This document shows, in pieces, positions 45,209 to 56,786 of a DNA stretch of 64,000 nt (position 1 is the first letter of the stretch; the number at the start of each line of letters is the position of its first letter). The DNA comes from Sclerotiophoma versabilis. Lineage: Eukaryota > Ascomycota > Dothideomycetes > Pleosporales > Didymellaceae. Below the pieces are notes generated by a model. It saw only the letters and a program-made list of their open reading frames with translations, was not told the DNA's origin and did no database searches. The position numbers and the translations under genes were made by a program. The stretch spans positions 1,302,001-1,366,000 of the forward strand of contig JAAROD010000058.1 in assembly GCA_012274445.1 (NCBI GenBank), read 5' to 3'.

Positions 45209-46257
45209 TTAAGTCGACTCGGAATCGATGCGTCTCTTGCTATGGCGGAAAGTAGCGAATGGAGGGAAGAAGAAGCCGGGGTGGAAGACAGTGAGGCCGA
45301 CGCATGCAATACCAATCATCCTTCGATTATTAGTGAATTGAAATCAACGAATCTTAATGTGAGGTTGACTTACATTCCATCAAGCAACAAAAACTCCTTC
45401 TCGTTGCGCATCAAAGGGTTGCCCCAACCACCAGCCATCTCTGGTAGACGGTAGATGCAACGAATGAGTACAGTGGTGTATGACAGACAAACAACCACAG
45501 CGAAAAGCCTGATCTTGCCGAGCGGGACGGTGCCCTGTTCTTTGCTAAGCTGGTAGTTGCTCTTTTCGTCGACCTGACCCTTCAAAGGAGCACCCTTACG
45601 GTATCTCCAAACGTACAGCAGGACAAGGAGCCCACATCCAGCCATGGTCGCAACCTGGAACGCAATACCTGCGATGATCAAGTTGTTGCCAGCATTGAGA
45701 AGTGCAATGTTGCTGCTTCCACCTGATGCCGCGATACCTCCACCACATGCCTGCAAAACGATCGAACCAATGTCGCAGCCGATGAAGACCCACGGGTAGA
45801 GGCGAGGCTTGAGCGGCGAATATTGCGGTCCACAGTAGAGCACAAAGTGCTTGAGTGTAAGGTAAATGGCCGCAGCGATCAATGATGGCCCGAGGATGAG
45901 GCAGACAATCTGCAGACGGAAGCCAGCGTCACTCCATGGGTTGTTGTTCATGAGAATGCGTCCTCCATAGCCAGCTGTTTCAAGAAGCGTTCCAATACCG
46001 AGCGCGATCGTATACGTCCATGTTTTCGTCCAGACGCCAATGACTAAAGAGGCTAGGCAGCATAGTCCGAAGAGGGCTAGGAAGAAGGCATTAACGCTCA
46101 AAATAGGGTAGTAGCCGTATGTTGTTGCGGTGGCAGGACACTGAGGTGTGACTTCTGTGCATTGTCTGAAGTCTCCACGAGGTTTGTCTTCTGCTGCGAG
46201 AGCAAGTGTTGCTAGGCCGGCAAGGATGGCGAGGGTGGTGAGACGTCTGGTACCCAT
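45209..46257 (-). CDS. RTA1-like seven-span membrane protein
   Basis: Exon 1 (46257 to 45374) and exon 2 (45320 to 45209), with a 53-nt intron, give 331 residues. The start at 46257 is chosen because it begins a signal-like segment (MGTRRLTTLAILAGLATLALA). An upstream in-frame ATG at 46392 adds 45 unrelated residues. Seven hydrophobic spans follow. RTA1 family marks include YGYYPILSVNAFF, LETAGYGGRILM, YLTLKHFVLYCG, VFIGCDIGSIVLQACGGG, and RCIYRLPEMAGGWGNPLMRNE followed by FLLLDGM. Fungal relatives (Rta1, Rsb1) are linked to resistance to sterol-targeting compounds and to sphingoid-base export, though transport is not proven for most. It is divergent from a Zn2Cys6 regulator about 1 kb away, which may control it. 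Confidence 0.9.
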
Positions 46258-47259
46258 AACTATATCGGTCGAGATCGAGATGAACCGGGACACAAGATCT
46301 GGTGTGAGGTGACGGGTCCTGTAAATCACAAAACGCGGAAATTTCCTGGGGGTTGCACTGCTTTTCAATACCATATGATGAATCGTAGCCAAACATATTC
46401 CATTCGTCTAGGTTAGTACTTGCCGTGTTGGCCGTGTTGGCCGTGTCGGCTAGAGATGATGCTCGTTCTCGCTCCCAGCCCCTTTTGATTGGTGCGCAAT
46501 TTTATCTGACTGTGTCGCTTGCAGCAGAACACTGGAGATTAGCTCGGCTCCCTTTGCTTGGCTCGCCCATTTCCGATGCTGACGGTATATCGGAGACTTG
46601 TCTCTACGATTTTTGCAAGGCTGGACGGTTTTGGCCGATTATCGAACGCTGTTGCAAGAAAGATGTCAATGTCAGACGTCAGGGTTTAAGGGAGTCAACC
46701 ACTACCAGCTAATAAGACACGGTGACGTAACGGTTCCATGGTTGTGGCGGCGGCTTCAACCGACCGGTTCCTGCTGCCTCCGGCTTCCTCAGGGTCCAGA
46801 CTAACAAGCGTAGAACAGTGTGTCGAACACTACCATGTCGTCTGCCAAGGTACAGTGCGCAATACTAGACCTCGTTATGTTGTTGCAGCGGTCCAGGATC
46901 TATTAGCGTGCGGTTAGGGACAAGTCTCCCCTTTGATTGGATCTGCAAGACACAGCATCGGATCCTTTCGACACTACACAAATACGCAACAACTGCGTAT
47001 CCAACAGACTTTACACAGTACTTCTACTTATCAAATTTTCCATGACATTTACCTGAGACGCGTGACGGTCATAAACCGCCGCGCAGCATCACGTGATCAT
47101 GGTTTGGATTGCCGTTCTCGGATGCGGGGTGGACCAGCTAGCATTTGGAGATAACACCAAGATGGAACACTACAGGCCCTGACAACCCTTCTACAGCGTG
47201 GCCCAGGAAATCGCTTCCTTTTCACTGCAGGCTTCGACTCTACCTACTGATTCGTCGTA
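46258..47259. other. Divergent promoter region
   Basis: About 1 kb is shared by the RTA1-like gene (minus) and the Zn2Cys6 regulator (plus). No gene is recognised in it. Confidence 0.5.
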
Positions 47260-49495
47260 ATGGCACCTTCACCAAGCGAGGCTGGCCACGAACAACAACC
47301 GCCTCGGACAACGTTACCGAAGGTTCTCGGTCGTGCTGAAGACTCGAAGCACAAATTTTCAAAGAGTCGCAATGGCATGTTCGTCTTCGTCTGTTCTTTG
47401 AAAGCCAAGCTCGCGGTTAGATTGCAATAGCTTTAATAGCAACTGACTCCTTGAGTTCACAGGATGCGTCACATGCAAGTCACGGAGAGTAAAGTGCGAT
47501 GAGACAAAGCCAACATGTAATCAATGTTCCCGCCGCCGCATCGAATGCGGTGGCTATAGAATGGATGTCAGATTCAAGACAGCAAGGGAGCCGAAGAAGA
47601 GCAGCGGAATCATCAAGAGCCCAGGAAAGTCAACATTCTCAGCAAATCGGCCAACGGCAGTCAGTAGAGGTTCTCAGAACCCACACGGTAGTGATATGGC
47701 CGCTACAACTGTCATAGACCCTGGCGGTGCAGATCAAATCCAGGTTCAGACCATCGTACCTGGACGATCGCATTCCGAGGACATGATGGACATTACTTTC
47801 CTCGGTCTAGAAGTATTGACATCTCAAGGTCTGCCCACCCCGCAGCCTTTGGAGCTGCCGAATATGCCAGATGTTGGCCTTCATACCTCACCATCTCTCT
47901 CACAGAATGACGATATACTCAATCCCAACTTCCCGTTACAGGACCTCGGCCAACTGTCTGCTGAAGTCAACGCACAGTCATACGCACAAGACTATGGGCC
48001 ACCGTTCTGGAACATCAACTACTTCCTGGAAGATTATGTAAACTCACTGCCTACCACACCGATCATGCCAGCAGACTTGGAACTTTCTTTGGGTGCGTCT
48101 GTTGAAGATGACCCTGTAAATTCTAAGATACCCAAAGACGAGAGAGAAAAGATAGCCATGTTGTTTCTCAACACGACCTGCCACAACCTCTCGATCGAAG
48201 AAGATCCCGACAAAAACCCCTGGAGAACTGTCATTTGGCCTATGGCACAGCAATACCCAGCATTATACCACGCCCTTGCAGCCCTAACTTGTTTCCATAC
48301 CAGCAAGGCGCAACCTCAGTTGCGCATTGATGGCCAACGGCATCTGCACACTAGCGCACATTTGCTTTCGGTAGGCATCAACAAGAGCGAGATTCCTTTG
48401 GACGCGGCATTAGCAGCGACACTGGCATTGGGATTTGCCGAAACCTGGGATAGCGAATCGTCGGCAACTGGGACGACCCACATCACTGGTGCAGGCATAT
48501 TATTGCAGCAAATGCTCCAGAATCAAACTACTGGGGTTTACACGCAGCAAGAAGAGGCACGTCTCGAATTCTTGTATAATACGTGGACCTATATGGATGT
48601 AATTGCTAGATTTACATGCCTGCATCTGTGTCCGCCGGTTCCTGAGAGCCTGATAGCAGCCACTGTCGGCCGCCTGGACTTGAGCGCTTCAAAACTCGAT
48701 CCTCTTATGGGTTACGCTACCTCTTTCTTTCCTATCATGAGACGTGTTGCGGATCTAATCTGCAAGGTCAGGATCAAGAGTGCACCTCGCAACTCACCAG
48801 TCATCATATCTCAGGCGCTGGCATTGAAACGAAACATCGAAGACTGGGTTCCACCGATCGACCTCGAGACGATCGAAGACCACTCCCAACTTATGACAGA
48901 TGCCATTCAGACCGCTGAGGCTTATCGATGGTCGATTCTCAGCCTGCTGTACCAGACAGTCCCTGAGCTCCCTAACTTGACATCTTACGGAGAGCTTGCA
49001 CAAAAGATCCTGGTCTATCTCGCAACCATCCCGCTCTCCTCGCCCACGATCATCGTACATATTCTGCCACTCATTGTAGCCGGCAACGACGCTGTAGAAG
49101 AAGAAGATCGGGACTTCGTGCGCGACAGATGGAAAGCCATGTCCGAACGTCTCGTGACTGGTATTGTTGAACGTGCCCTGGAAATTACTGAAGAAGTCTG
49201 GAAACGACGCGATGATTATTGGCAGGCGCGTGGACTTTCACGCGCATCTGAAGATGTAGGACAAGGAGAGGGCATCAGCCCTGCAAACTCGGGAGGCTAT
49301 TCGGCAACTGCAAATCAGTGTAGACCGCCAAATTGCAAGGTCACTACATTTCCGATATCTGCTGCTTTTAAGAAGGGCGTTGATACGATCACGAGGTCGG
49401 GTTCTATTGACTACACCGTGCGTGGGAATCTGCATTGGCTGGGCGTTATGAAGGACTGGCAATGGCAAGGTAAGATGCACCCGTATTCTCTTTGA
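47260..49495 (+). CDS. Zn2Cys6 transcription factor with fungal_trans_2-type domain
   Basis: Exon 1 (47260-47374, 38 codons plus one base) and exon 2 (47463-49495) give 715 residues. Exon 2 opens with the zinc cluster, with cysteines at 40, 43, 50, 57, 60 and 67 (CVTCKSRRVKCDE, CNQCSRRRIEC). The only in-phase link to an ATG that I found uses a GC donor (GCATGT) with AG acceptor and a CTGAC branch site, giving SRNGCVTC. The C-terminal 450 residues (NTTCHNLSIEEDPDKNPWRTVIWPMAQQ, ALYHALAALTCFHTS, WTYMDVIARF) match the fungal-specific transcription factor 2 type. Nuclear regulator with unknown targets. It shares its promoter region with the RTA1-like gene. Confidence 0.85.
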
Positions 49496-50041
49496 GCACC
49501 GCTGACAACACCTGCAGTGCTTCTGGGTTGATATCGCGCATACCAGAGCACATAGTCACAAGCGTAAGCAAATCCTTGCTGCGTATGACTTGGCGTTACA
49601 TTCATCAATCGCATTGCATGCGCTGTATTCACAAGCATCGCGTACCTTTACTGCTACGATCCCGCATTACATAGTACACGCAATGAACACGAACTTGCTA
49701 TGGAACACCTACTGTGTTGTTGCCTCGAGTGGCATGCGCTGAAATGTTAAGGCTGTAATAATTATATTCCTACTGTTGGCTAATGCTATTCCGTCCAGAG
49801 CATGAATGATATTGTGGGAAGGGGAAACGATATGGACTGATGAGGCTGAAGAGGCTGAACAGTCTCCACCATCGCGCTAGTAAAAGCCCTTATCGATACC
49901 CCACTATGACGCCAGACGCTTTGTATGTAAAAGTAATTAGGTCTCATAACTCAACAGAGAATCTTACGACAAATCCAGAGAGAACATTGCAACTCTTCTC
50001 CTACCAGAATTGGACTGTTTCCATAACTCATCTCCTCCACC
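49496..50041. other. Intergenic
   Basis: The spacer ends in a CT-rich leader and a CACCATGG start context for the bisphosphatase gene. Nothing else was recognised. Confidence 0.5.
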
Positions 50042-51025
50042 ATGGCCCAACCCACAGCTTTGAATGTACATCTTCAATCCCTCATCTCAGGCCAGCCCAA
50101 CCGAGCAGCACTGGCCCAAGAAGTCATTCCATCACTCCTTCAGACCCTACCAGGCATTGCAAAAGCGCTGCGGAAAACATCTGTCTCTCAAGCCGGCAGT
50201 GCAAACTCCTTTGGCGACGACCAACTCAATGTCGATGTGCTAGCCGAAAACCTCATCCGTGAAGCCATCGCAGAAGTGCCTTCAATCATCACCGCCAGCA
50301 GCGAAGAAGACCCGGTCGAGAAATCTGCTTATCAAGGGAGTCAGCAGAGCCAGGAGAAATACACGATTGCGTTCGACCCCCTCGACGGCAGCAGCATCAT
50401 TGGCCCGAACTGGACCGTCGGCACCATCATTGGAATTTGGGATGGCAGCTCCGCAATCTCATCGACTGCGACGCCTCGCGAAAAACAAATTGCTTCGATC
50501 CTGGGCGTCTTAGGGCCGCGGACAAGTGCTGTTGTTGCCTTGCGGCTCCCAGGGAGCGAGGGCAGTGTGTTCGAAGTCAGCCTTGCAGACGATGGGAAGG
50601 TCGAGGTTATTCGTCCTAATGTGAAGTTGAACGCCACACCGAAGACTCGGTACTTTGCACCTGCGAACTTGCGTTCGGCGGCTGAGAAACCAAGCTATCT
50701 GGAGTTGATCAACCATTACATAGGTCAGAAATACACCCTGCGGTACAGCGGTGGCTTGGTGCCAGATGTTTTCCATGCACTGGTCAAGGGGCATGGAATT
50801 TACACCTCACCGGTCACAGAGAAGAGCCCAGCGAAGTTGAGGAGGCTGTATGAGCTCGCGCCTATTGCGCTCTTGATTGAATGCGTTGGTGGCGTGGCAC
50901 TGGACTCTGCGGACGGAACACATGTGTTGGACAGACCGGTGAAGGACACGGATGAAAGAGGTGGACTTATTTGTGGAAATAGGGAGGACGTTGAACTTGT
51001 GAAGGGGAGGTTACTTACTCAATAG
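50042..51025 (+). CDS. Class I fructose-/sedoheptulose-bisphosphatase (SBPase-like)
   Basis: A single exon encodes 327 residues. Metal and phosphate motifs of class I bisphosphatases are present: ASSEEDP, FDPLDGSS followed by VGTIIGIW, and RYSGGLVPDVFHALVKGHGIYT with LRRLYELAPIALLIECVGG. The second block fits plant and algal sedoheptulose-1,7-bisphosphatase better than canonical fungal gluconeogenic fructose-1,6-bisphosphatase. The AMP-inhibition N-terminus of the latter is also not evident. The enzyme would remove the C1 phosphate of sedoheptulose- or fructose-bisphosphate, which in fungi can feed ribose formation. No targeting peptide is seen, so it is probably cytosolic. It is convergent with the DEK_C gene. 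Substrate preference is an inference from motif similarity. Confidence 0.88.
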   Translation: MAQPTALNVHLQSLISGQPNRAALAQEVIPSLLQTLPGIAKALRKTSVSQAGSANSFGDDQLNVDVLAENLIREAIAEVPSIITASSEEDPVEKSAYQGSQQSQEKYTIAFDPLDGSSIIGPNWTVGTIIGIWDGSSAISSTATPREKQIASILGVLGPRTSAVVALRLPGSEGSVFEVSLADDGKVEVIRPNVKLNATPKTRYFAPANLRSAAEKPSYLELINHYIGQKYTLRYSGGLVPDVFHALVKGHGIYTSPVTEKSPAKLRRLYELAPIALLIECVGGVALDSADGTHVLDRPVKDTDERGGLICGNREDVELVKGRLLTQ

Positions 51026-51838
51026 TCAGATGCAACATCAAATTCAGCGCATCCAACAAAGACACCTTGTCGCGAATGACTATCTCACTAGCATGTCCAT
51101 AAGGTCTGTTACCGGTGCTCAATTGATGATTTTGCGAGAAGTATGTCTTTTCTTCCTTCTAATTTCGCTGATGTACATAGTATGGCAACTAATCCTGTGG
51201 GCATGGAGAGATGGAAGGATCACTTGGTACGCAGGTTGGTGTGCCCGCTTTCCCTCGGAGTGTGTTTATATAGCCATCATAACATGGGGGTAAGGGCCTT
51301 GTCAAACCAAGCCTTCCCTAAGTATCTGCAGGATGCCTATCCTGATTACAAGACACCACATCGCCTTCTGCGATGGCGGGGGGTTTCACAAGTCCGCCTC
51401 ATAAAGAAAAGTCGCACCATGGTCTGACACAACAGGACCTTCCACCAGAGACACGGTCCAGTATCTGCGGCGAAGAGCGAAGAAGACAGACCAAATCAAG
51501 AGCGGACATTCCTTTGATCGGGGTTCATGTTACACGGAATGTTCTAAATTACAGTGCTGATCTCATTTTCAAGTTCAATGGTGACTGGAAGCATACCAAC
51601 GCCTAAGTCTGAGATTTTAATAGGCTTGTGTAGATATTTATATAACTGCTCGTCGGCACCAGGATAGACTTCGTGCACCACTTTACACGGGCGCCAAAAC
51701 ACAACAGGACCACAAGGATGCACCCATGATATTGGCGAGTTTCATAAAATACGCCTGGGAAATCTCTTAGCATACTGGGGTATTTGGCTAAATGCAAAGA
51801 AGAATGGGCTCTACTAGATTGTACAAGAATAGGCGCCT
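51026..51838. other. Intergenic between convergent genes
   Basis: These 0.8 kb lie between the bisphosphatase and DEK_C stops. Short frames carry no recognisable domain. Confidence 0.5.
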
Positions 51839-53112
51839 CTATTCCGAATCATCTGCAGCGCTGTCATCGCCGCCATCATCTCCTGATGCGCCCTTTTGAT
51901 CGTCGTCGTCGTCGTCGTCCTCGTCAGCATCGTCGCTGGACTCATCTCTGTCGTCGTTGTTTTCACCGCTCTCCTCGTCGTCATCGCTGAACTCGATCTT
52001 CTGAACAGGCGCTGGCCGGGCAGCAGCCCTGCGTCTCGGCCTGCCAACAGTATCCTCAGTTGTGCCCCACGCAGCCTCACCCTCTCTTATTGCCTCTAGA
52101 TCTTTGGCAAACTCGCGCTTCTCCTTAATCTTCGCTGCCTTCTCATCTGAGTATCTGCCATCCATGCCAGCATCTGAAAGCATCCCCTTCAGGTGTCTGA
52201 TCTTCTCTTTCGATGTGTCAAACTTTGCAAGCTCCTTTGACCAGACCTTGCGAATGCCGCACTTGACCAACCAGCTTTGCAGTCGCTTGATCTCAGCCTG
52301 ATCCGGATCGTCGGCAGCTTTGCTCGCAGGTTTTGTTTTTGGTTTCGCTGGCTCTTTTTTCTTCGCAGCCGATGCTGTCTTCTGCCGCTTGTTCTTAACA
52401 GGCGACTCGTCAAGCAAACTCGACAGCTCGCTCTCGGAAACATCACCCTTCTCTGCAGGTGGTGGCGTTTTGGCTTGCTTCGCTGGTGCCGTCGCAGACT
52501 TGCGGTCACTGTCGTCCTCGTCCTCGTCAACAGGTTTCGTCTTCTTCGTAGGCTTTTTGGGTGTCGCTTCTTCCTCTTTCGAGTCCTCCTCTACGACGTT
52601 CCTTGCTCGCCGGGCCGGCTTCTTCGCAGGTTCGCTTTCTGCATCAGAGAGCTCGTCTGACAGCTCATCCTCAGAAGATGCGGTCTTCCTACGCTTCTGT
52701 GGCTGCTTCTTCGGTGCTGTAGCCTTTCGTTTAGCGCCTTGTTTGCACTCAGCTTTCGGTGCAGCTTTCTTCCCCGGCGCCTTGGGTTTCGATGCTGTCG
52801 GTGCAGGCTTCACTGCCTCTGGCTCTGGTTCAGGTTCGTCGCCGCAGTACTTGTCCTGTGATGCGGTCAGACGTATCTACAGCGGCGAGGAAGGTCTACA
52901 CTCACAACTGCTTCCATAATTGCATCTTGGCTCTTCTGCTTCCAGTCAGGGCTCTTCAGAAGACCAGCTGGTAGGCCAAGAGCTTCTTCAGCACGCGTTC
53001 GGACGCGCTTGACGGTCAAGTCATCTGTGTTGCCAGCTTTGTGCAGCGAGACGACAACATCTTGGAGCTTTTTCAATATGGATGCTTCTGAAGGCTGCTC
53101 AGAATCAGACAT
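51839..53112 (-). CDS. DEK_C-domain nuclear protein with acidic tail
   Basis: Exon 1 (53112 to 52906) and exon 2 (52855 to 51839), with a 50-nt intron, give 407 residues. The N-terminal 69 residues (ILKKLQDVVVSLH, VRTRAEEALGLPAGLLKS, WKQKSQDAIMEAV) resemble the DEK C-terminal domain, a small helical DNA- or histone-binding module. Next comes a long Lys/Pro/Ala/Glu-rich disordered region with several nuclear-localisation-like clusters. A conserved helical block follows (IKRLQSWLVKCGIRKVWSKELAKF, HLKGMLSDAGMDGRYSDEKAAK), then a very acidic tail with a run of Asp. This layout suggests a chromatin-associated regulator or histone chaperone, and similar fungal proteins are usually annotated only as transcriptional regulators. 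It is divergent from trehalose-6-phosphate synthase. Confidence 0.85.
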
Positions 53113-53951
53113 TTTGCGCGTGGCTGCAATAATTCTAACTGTTGTTTGCTTTCGACGCGACTGACTGACGCGCTGCGATGACGGTTGCCTGACTAGCGCC
53201 TGCCTCGGGAACTTGGGGCGTGGACGCCCAACAGCTTCACACTAGCGCCGCGGGGGTCGCCCAATTGCGTGCATCACAGGCTGCAGTGCTACCAGGCACA
53301 ACAGGGCCGGCTGCAATTGCGCATTCGCATTGCAGAGCCCAAAGTTTGCTTTGCCATGTGCCCTATGCACGTGTGAGGGGCAAACGAACAGAGTAGACTG
53401 TCTCACCTGGCCCACCTCACCGCCCCATGTGAAGCCACTTGGCCTGAGCCCACCGCGGGGAGCTCAACCGACGTCACAGCTGTTTTGCGAGCTTGGTTCG
53501 TGCTGCTTTCTGCCGTTTCTTCAACAACGCGCAAAATATTCGTTGGCACTTCTCACTTGCTGCAAGCCACCGAGCCTAACCTTCTCCAATAGTAGATCAC
53601 CCTAGTCTTTTTCCACCTCTCACTGCAGTTCGCTCTGTGGCTTGCCTTGGTTGTTGTGCTTCTGGCAAATCGTCGATTCTGCTGGAACCCACTTCCTGCG
53701 TCGAGCGGGTCCCTCCAACGACCAAAATCATTCTTTCGTCACCCTCGCGCTTCACCGAAAACTTCCTCCTTCCCGTGTCTTCTTTCACCTAAACTCCCCG
53801 CGATCGACACTCAACGACAGCTATTTGCGCTTTGCAACCGTTGACTGCTTGACACCGTGCGCCGCTCACCTTGCGAACGCACTGTCAACCTCCGCGCCCA
53901 TCTAGCCGACACCCCTCCTCACCTCGAACGCCGTACATACCGAACACAGAA
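53113..53951. other. Divergent promoter region
   Basis: These 0.84 kb are shared by the DEK_C gene and trehalose-6-phosphate synthase. One AGGGG stress element is listed, and a CT-rich leader precedes the synthase ATG. Confidence 0.5.
53376..53380 (+). promoter_or_regulatory. STRE-like element (AGGGG)
   Basis: A single AGGGG core, the stress-response element bound by Msn2/4-type factors in yeasts, lies about 570 nt before the trehalose synthase start. One five-base match is weak evidence. Confidence 0.2.
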
Positions 53952-55697
53952 ATGTCGTCAGACACACCTACAAAACTGGTGAGCGAGAAGCCGAATGAGG
54001 GCCGTCTGCTCCTTGTTTCCAACCGTCTGCCCATCACCATTAAGCGCGCAGATGAGGGCAAGTATGAGATGTCCATGTCCTCGGGAGGACTGGTCAGTGG
54101 CCTGAGTGGTCTGTCCAAGACTACCACCTTCCAATGGTATGGCTGGCCCGGTCTGGAGGTTCCAGATGATGAGGTTACCGGCCTCAAGGATCAGCTTAAG
54201 AGCGAGTACAACGCCGTGCCCATCATGCTTGACGATGAGCTCGCAGACCGTCACTACAACGGATTCTCAAGTCAGTAAACACCAGAACAAGGTCCCCACT
54301 AGTACAGAAAGCTGACAACGGCCACAGACGCCATCATGTGGCCGCTCTTCCACTACCACCCCGGTGAGATCACCTTTGACGAGTCTGCATGGGAGGGATA
54401 CACAGAGGCCAACCGCCTCTTCGCGAAAGCTGTTGCCAAGGATGTCCAGGACAACGACATGGTCTGGGTCCACGACTACCATCTCATGCTCATGCCCGCC
54501 ATGCTGCGTGAGGAGATCGGCAACACCAAGAAGAACGTGAAGATTGGCTTCTTCCTCCACACACCCTTCCCCTCGTCCGAGATTTACCGTATCTTGCCAG
54601 TCCGTAACGAGATCCTGCTCGGTGTACTCCACTGCGACTTGATCGGCTTCCACACATACGACTACGCTCGTCACTTCCTCAGCAGTTGCTCGCGCATATT
54701 GTAAGTTGTTCTCCTCGAACATTCCAGCGCGTATACTAACCAAAGTAGGGGTCTTGCAACAACACCAAACGGCGTCGAGTTCCAGGGCAAGGTCGTGACG
54801 GTGGGCGCTTTCCCCATCGGTATCGATCCTGAGAAATTCGACGAAGGTTTGCAGAAGCCCAAGGTCCAGGAACGCATTGCAGCTCTTGAGAAGAAGTTCC
54901 AGGGCGTCAAGCTCATTGTTGGTGTTGACCGCCTGGACTACATCAAGGGTGTGCCCCAGAAGCTTCACGCTCTTGAGGTCTTCCTGACTGAGCACCCTGA
55001 GTGGATTGGCAAGGTTGTCCTTGTACAAGTCGCCGTTCCCTCTCGCCAGGACGTCGAGGAATACCAGAACCTCCGTGCCGTTGTTAACGAGCTTGTCGGA
55101 CGTATCAACGGCAAATTCGGCACCATCGAGTTCATGCCGATTCACTTCATGCACAAGTCGGTCTCTTTCGACGAGCTGATTGCCCTCTATTCTGTCTCTG
55201 ACGTCTGCCTTGTTTCCTCGACTAGGGACGGCATGAACTTGGTGTCCTACGAGTACATCGCCACACAGGAGAAGCGCCACGGCGTCATGATTTTGTCCGA
55301 GTTCACCGGTGCGGCGCAGAGCTTGAACGGGAGCTTGATCGTCAACCCCTGGAACACCGAGGAGCTGGCCGATTCTATCCACGACGCTGTCACCATGGGC
55401 GACGAGCAGCGCAACCTCAACTACCAGAAGCTGTCGAAATACGTCCGGAAATACACTAGTGCCTGGTGGGGCGAGTCGTTTGTGAAGGAGCTTAGGAGAA
55501 TCTCAGAAACGGCCGACCGCAAGGTGCGCTTCAACACACCCAAGGTTGAAGACACCTCGGCTGTTCAAGACGACAATACAGAGACTGATAAGACCGTCCC
55601 TTCAAAAGACCTGGAGTCTGACCCCGTGAAAGCGGTAGAGACACATCAGGAGAACAAGCAGGATCTGCCTATCCGCACCAAGGAGTCTGAGTCGTGA
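53952..55697 (+). CDS. tps1: Alpha,alpha-trehalose-phosphate synthase (UDP-forming)
   Basis: Three exons (53952-54270, 54328-54700, 54749-55697) give 546 residues. The enzyme, a GT20 glycosyltransferase, joins UDP-glucose and glucose-6-phosphate to trehalose-6-phosphate in the cytosol. Its product protects against stress and controls hexokinase flux. Hallmarks in order are LLLVSNRLPITI, FQWYGWPG, WPLFHYHPGEITFD, VWVHDYHLMLMP, FFLHTPFPSSEIYR, IVGVDRLDYIKGVP, SSTRDGMNLVSYEY and LSEFTGAAQSLNG. No phosphatase domain follows, so it is the Tps1 subunit and not a Tps2 fusion. It is some 30 residues longer than yeast Tps1 because of a charged C-terminal tail. Introns of 57 and 48 nt fall in phase. 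It is divergent from the DEK_C gene. Confidence 0.97.
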
Positions 55698-56702
55698 TCG
55701 TCATGTGCCGAGCCGAGTTTTTCCTCCTTTGCATTAGACTGATATCCCCTTCTTCTCTTTCACGATCGATATGACATAGCATGTAGTAGTGCGGCGCGAC
55801 GATTATTGTCTGGGTAAACGACCTCTTAGTATGCATAGACTTGCCATTGTCGCAGCAGACCAAACCCTTCAATGAATTATACCCTCTCAAACTCACCCCT
55901 TTCATAGGAGTGTGCCCGAAAAGTTCTATGTGAATGCGCTTCACATTGTGATGCAAGACAACCACTAACTGAATTCATACAGCGATACGGTAAACCGCTA
56001 GAGTAAGCTTAGTTCAACACTGGGTTCTATGTCGCTCTCGCAACTCACGGAGCTTCGAATGCCTCTCGCCACTTCCACTGTCTCACACACATGAAAAAAC
56101 ATCACGTCATGAGGTTGACTGAAGAGAGCGGCTGGGTGGCTAAGAAGGAGTTGAGAAGGAAGCACGTTTATGTGCTGACTACAGCGTTCGAGGACGATGT
56201 GGTGGATGATGAAGTTGTTGTACGATATAAGCAGCCATGGAATTGGAAGCCAGATACGACCTTTGGGGAATAAATAGATATCCGTTCAAAGGTAGAATAG
56301 ACGAGCGTAGATACGATTTATAAGTCGGGGTGAACTCATGATTGACCATCTAACATCCTCGTTATGATGACCCTCAATATTGTAGAAGGAGGCGGATGCA
56401 GCAGCTACCAGACCCATCATTAGAATGGGGTCTGGACGTCTCCAACGGATCATAGACAGTTGTTTAGAAGTGGTGAAAGAATCTGTAGTCTTTGTTCAAT
56501 TGTCAAGTCTACGTACAAGAGCACATCTGCGTTGGCTGTATCCCAGTTTCACCATACCAGGGGGGAATGATATCAATGATTTTTTGGTGCAGTGAGAGTT
56601 GATGCAGAGACTTTCTAACAACGTAGCATAGTAGCTGGGGAAGCAAAAACTGTGCGGCCAGTCGAGCCCTTGTTTTTCAAGGCTACTGACGGGCGCAAAA
56701 AA
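55698..56702. other. Intergenic
   Basis: This is the 3' flank of the synthase gene. A 60-codon plus-strand frame (56091-56273), acidic in the middle and ending RYKQPWNWKPDTTFGE, reads more like protein than chance but has no signal, known domain or clear splice partner. I leave it uncalled. Confidence 0.35.
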
Positions 56703-56786
56703 TGATTCGACCCGGACTTGAACCGGAGACCTTCAGTGAGCTAACAAGTGTTAGACTGACGTGATAACCAACTACACCATCGAACC
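56703..56786 (-). tRNA. tRNA-Val (anticodon AAC) with a 10-nt intron
   Basis: The minus strand folds as a cloverleaf. Acceptor arm 5' GGTTCGA pairs with TCGAATC (one G-U), with discriminator A. The D arm contains GTTGG. Anticodon stem TCAGT/ACTGA closes loop CTAACAC once the intron CTTGTTAGCT is removed one base after the anticodon, the standard position. The T arm is CCGGTTCAAGTCCGG. U33 and A37 are as expected. Anticodon AAC decodes valine codons ending in U or C. Confidence 0.93.

Noticed and set aside
54267..55382. 371-codon minus frame across trehalose synthase
   Set aside because: It spans introns of a certain gene and has no family signal.
56091..56273. 60-codon plus frame after the trehalose synthase gene
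   Set aside because: Protein-like composition but no start context, domain or splice partner. Left uncalled pending transcripts.
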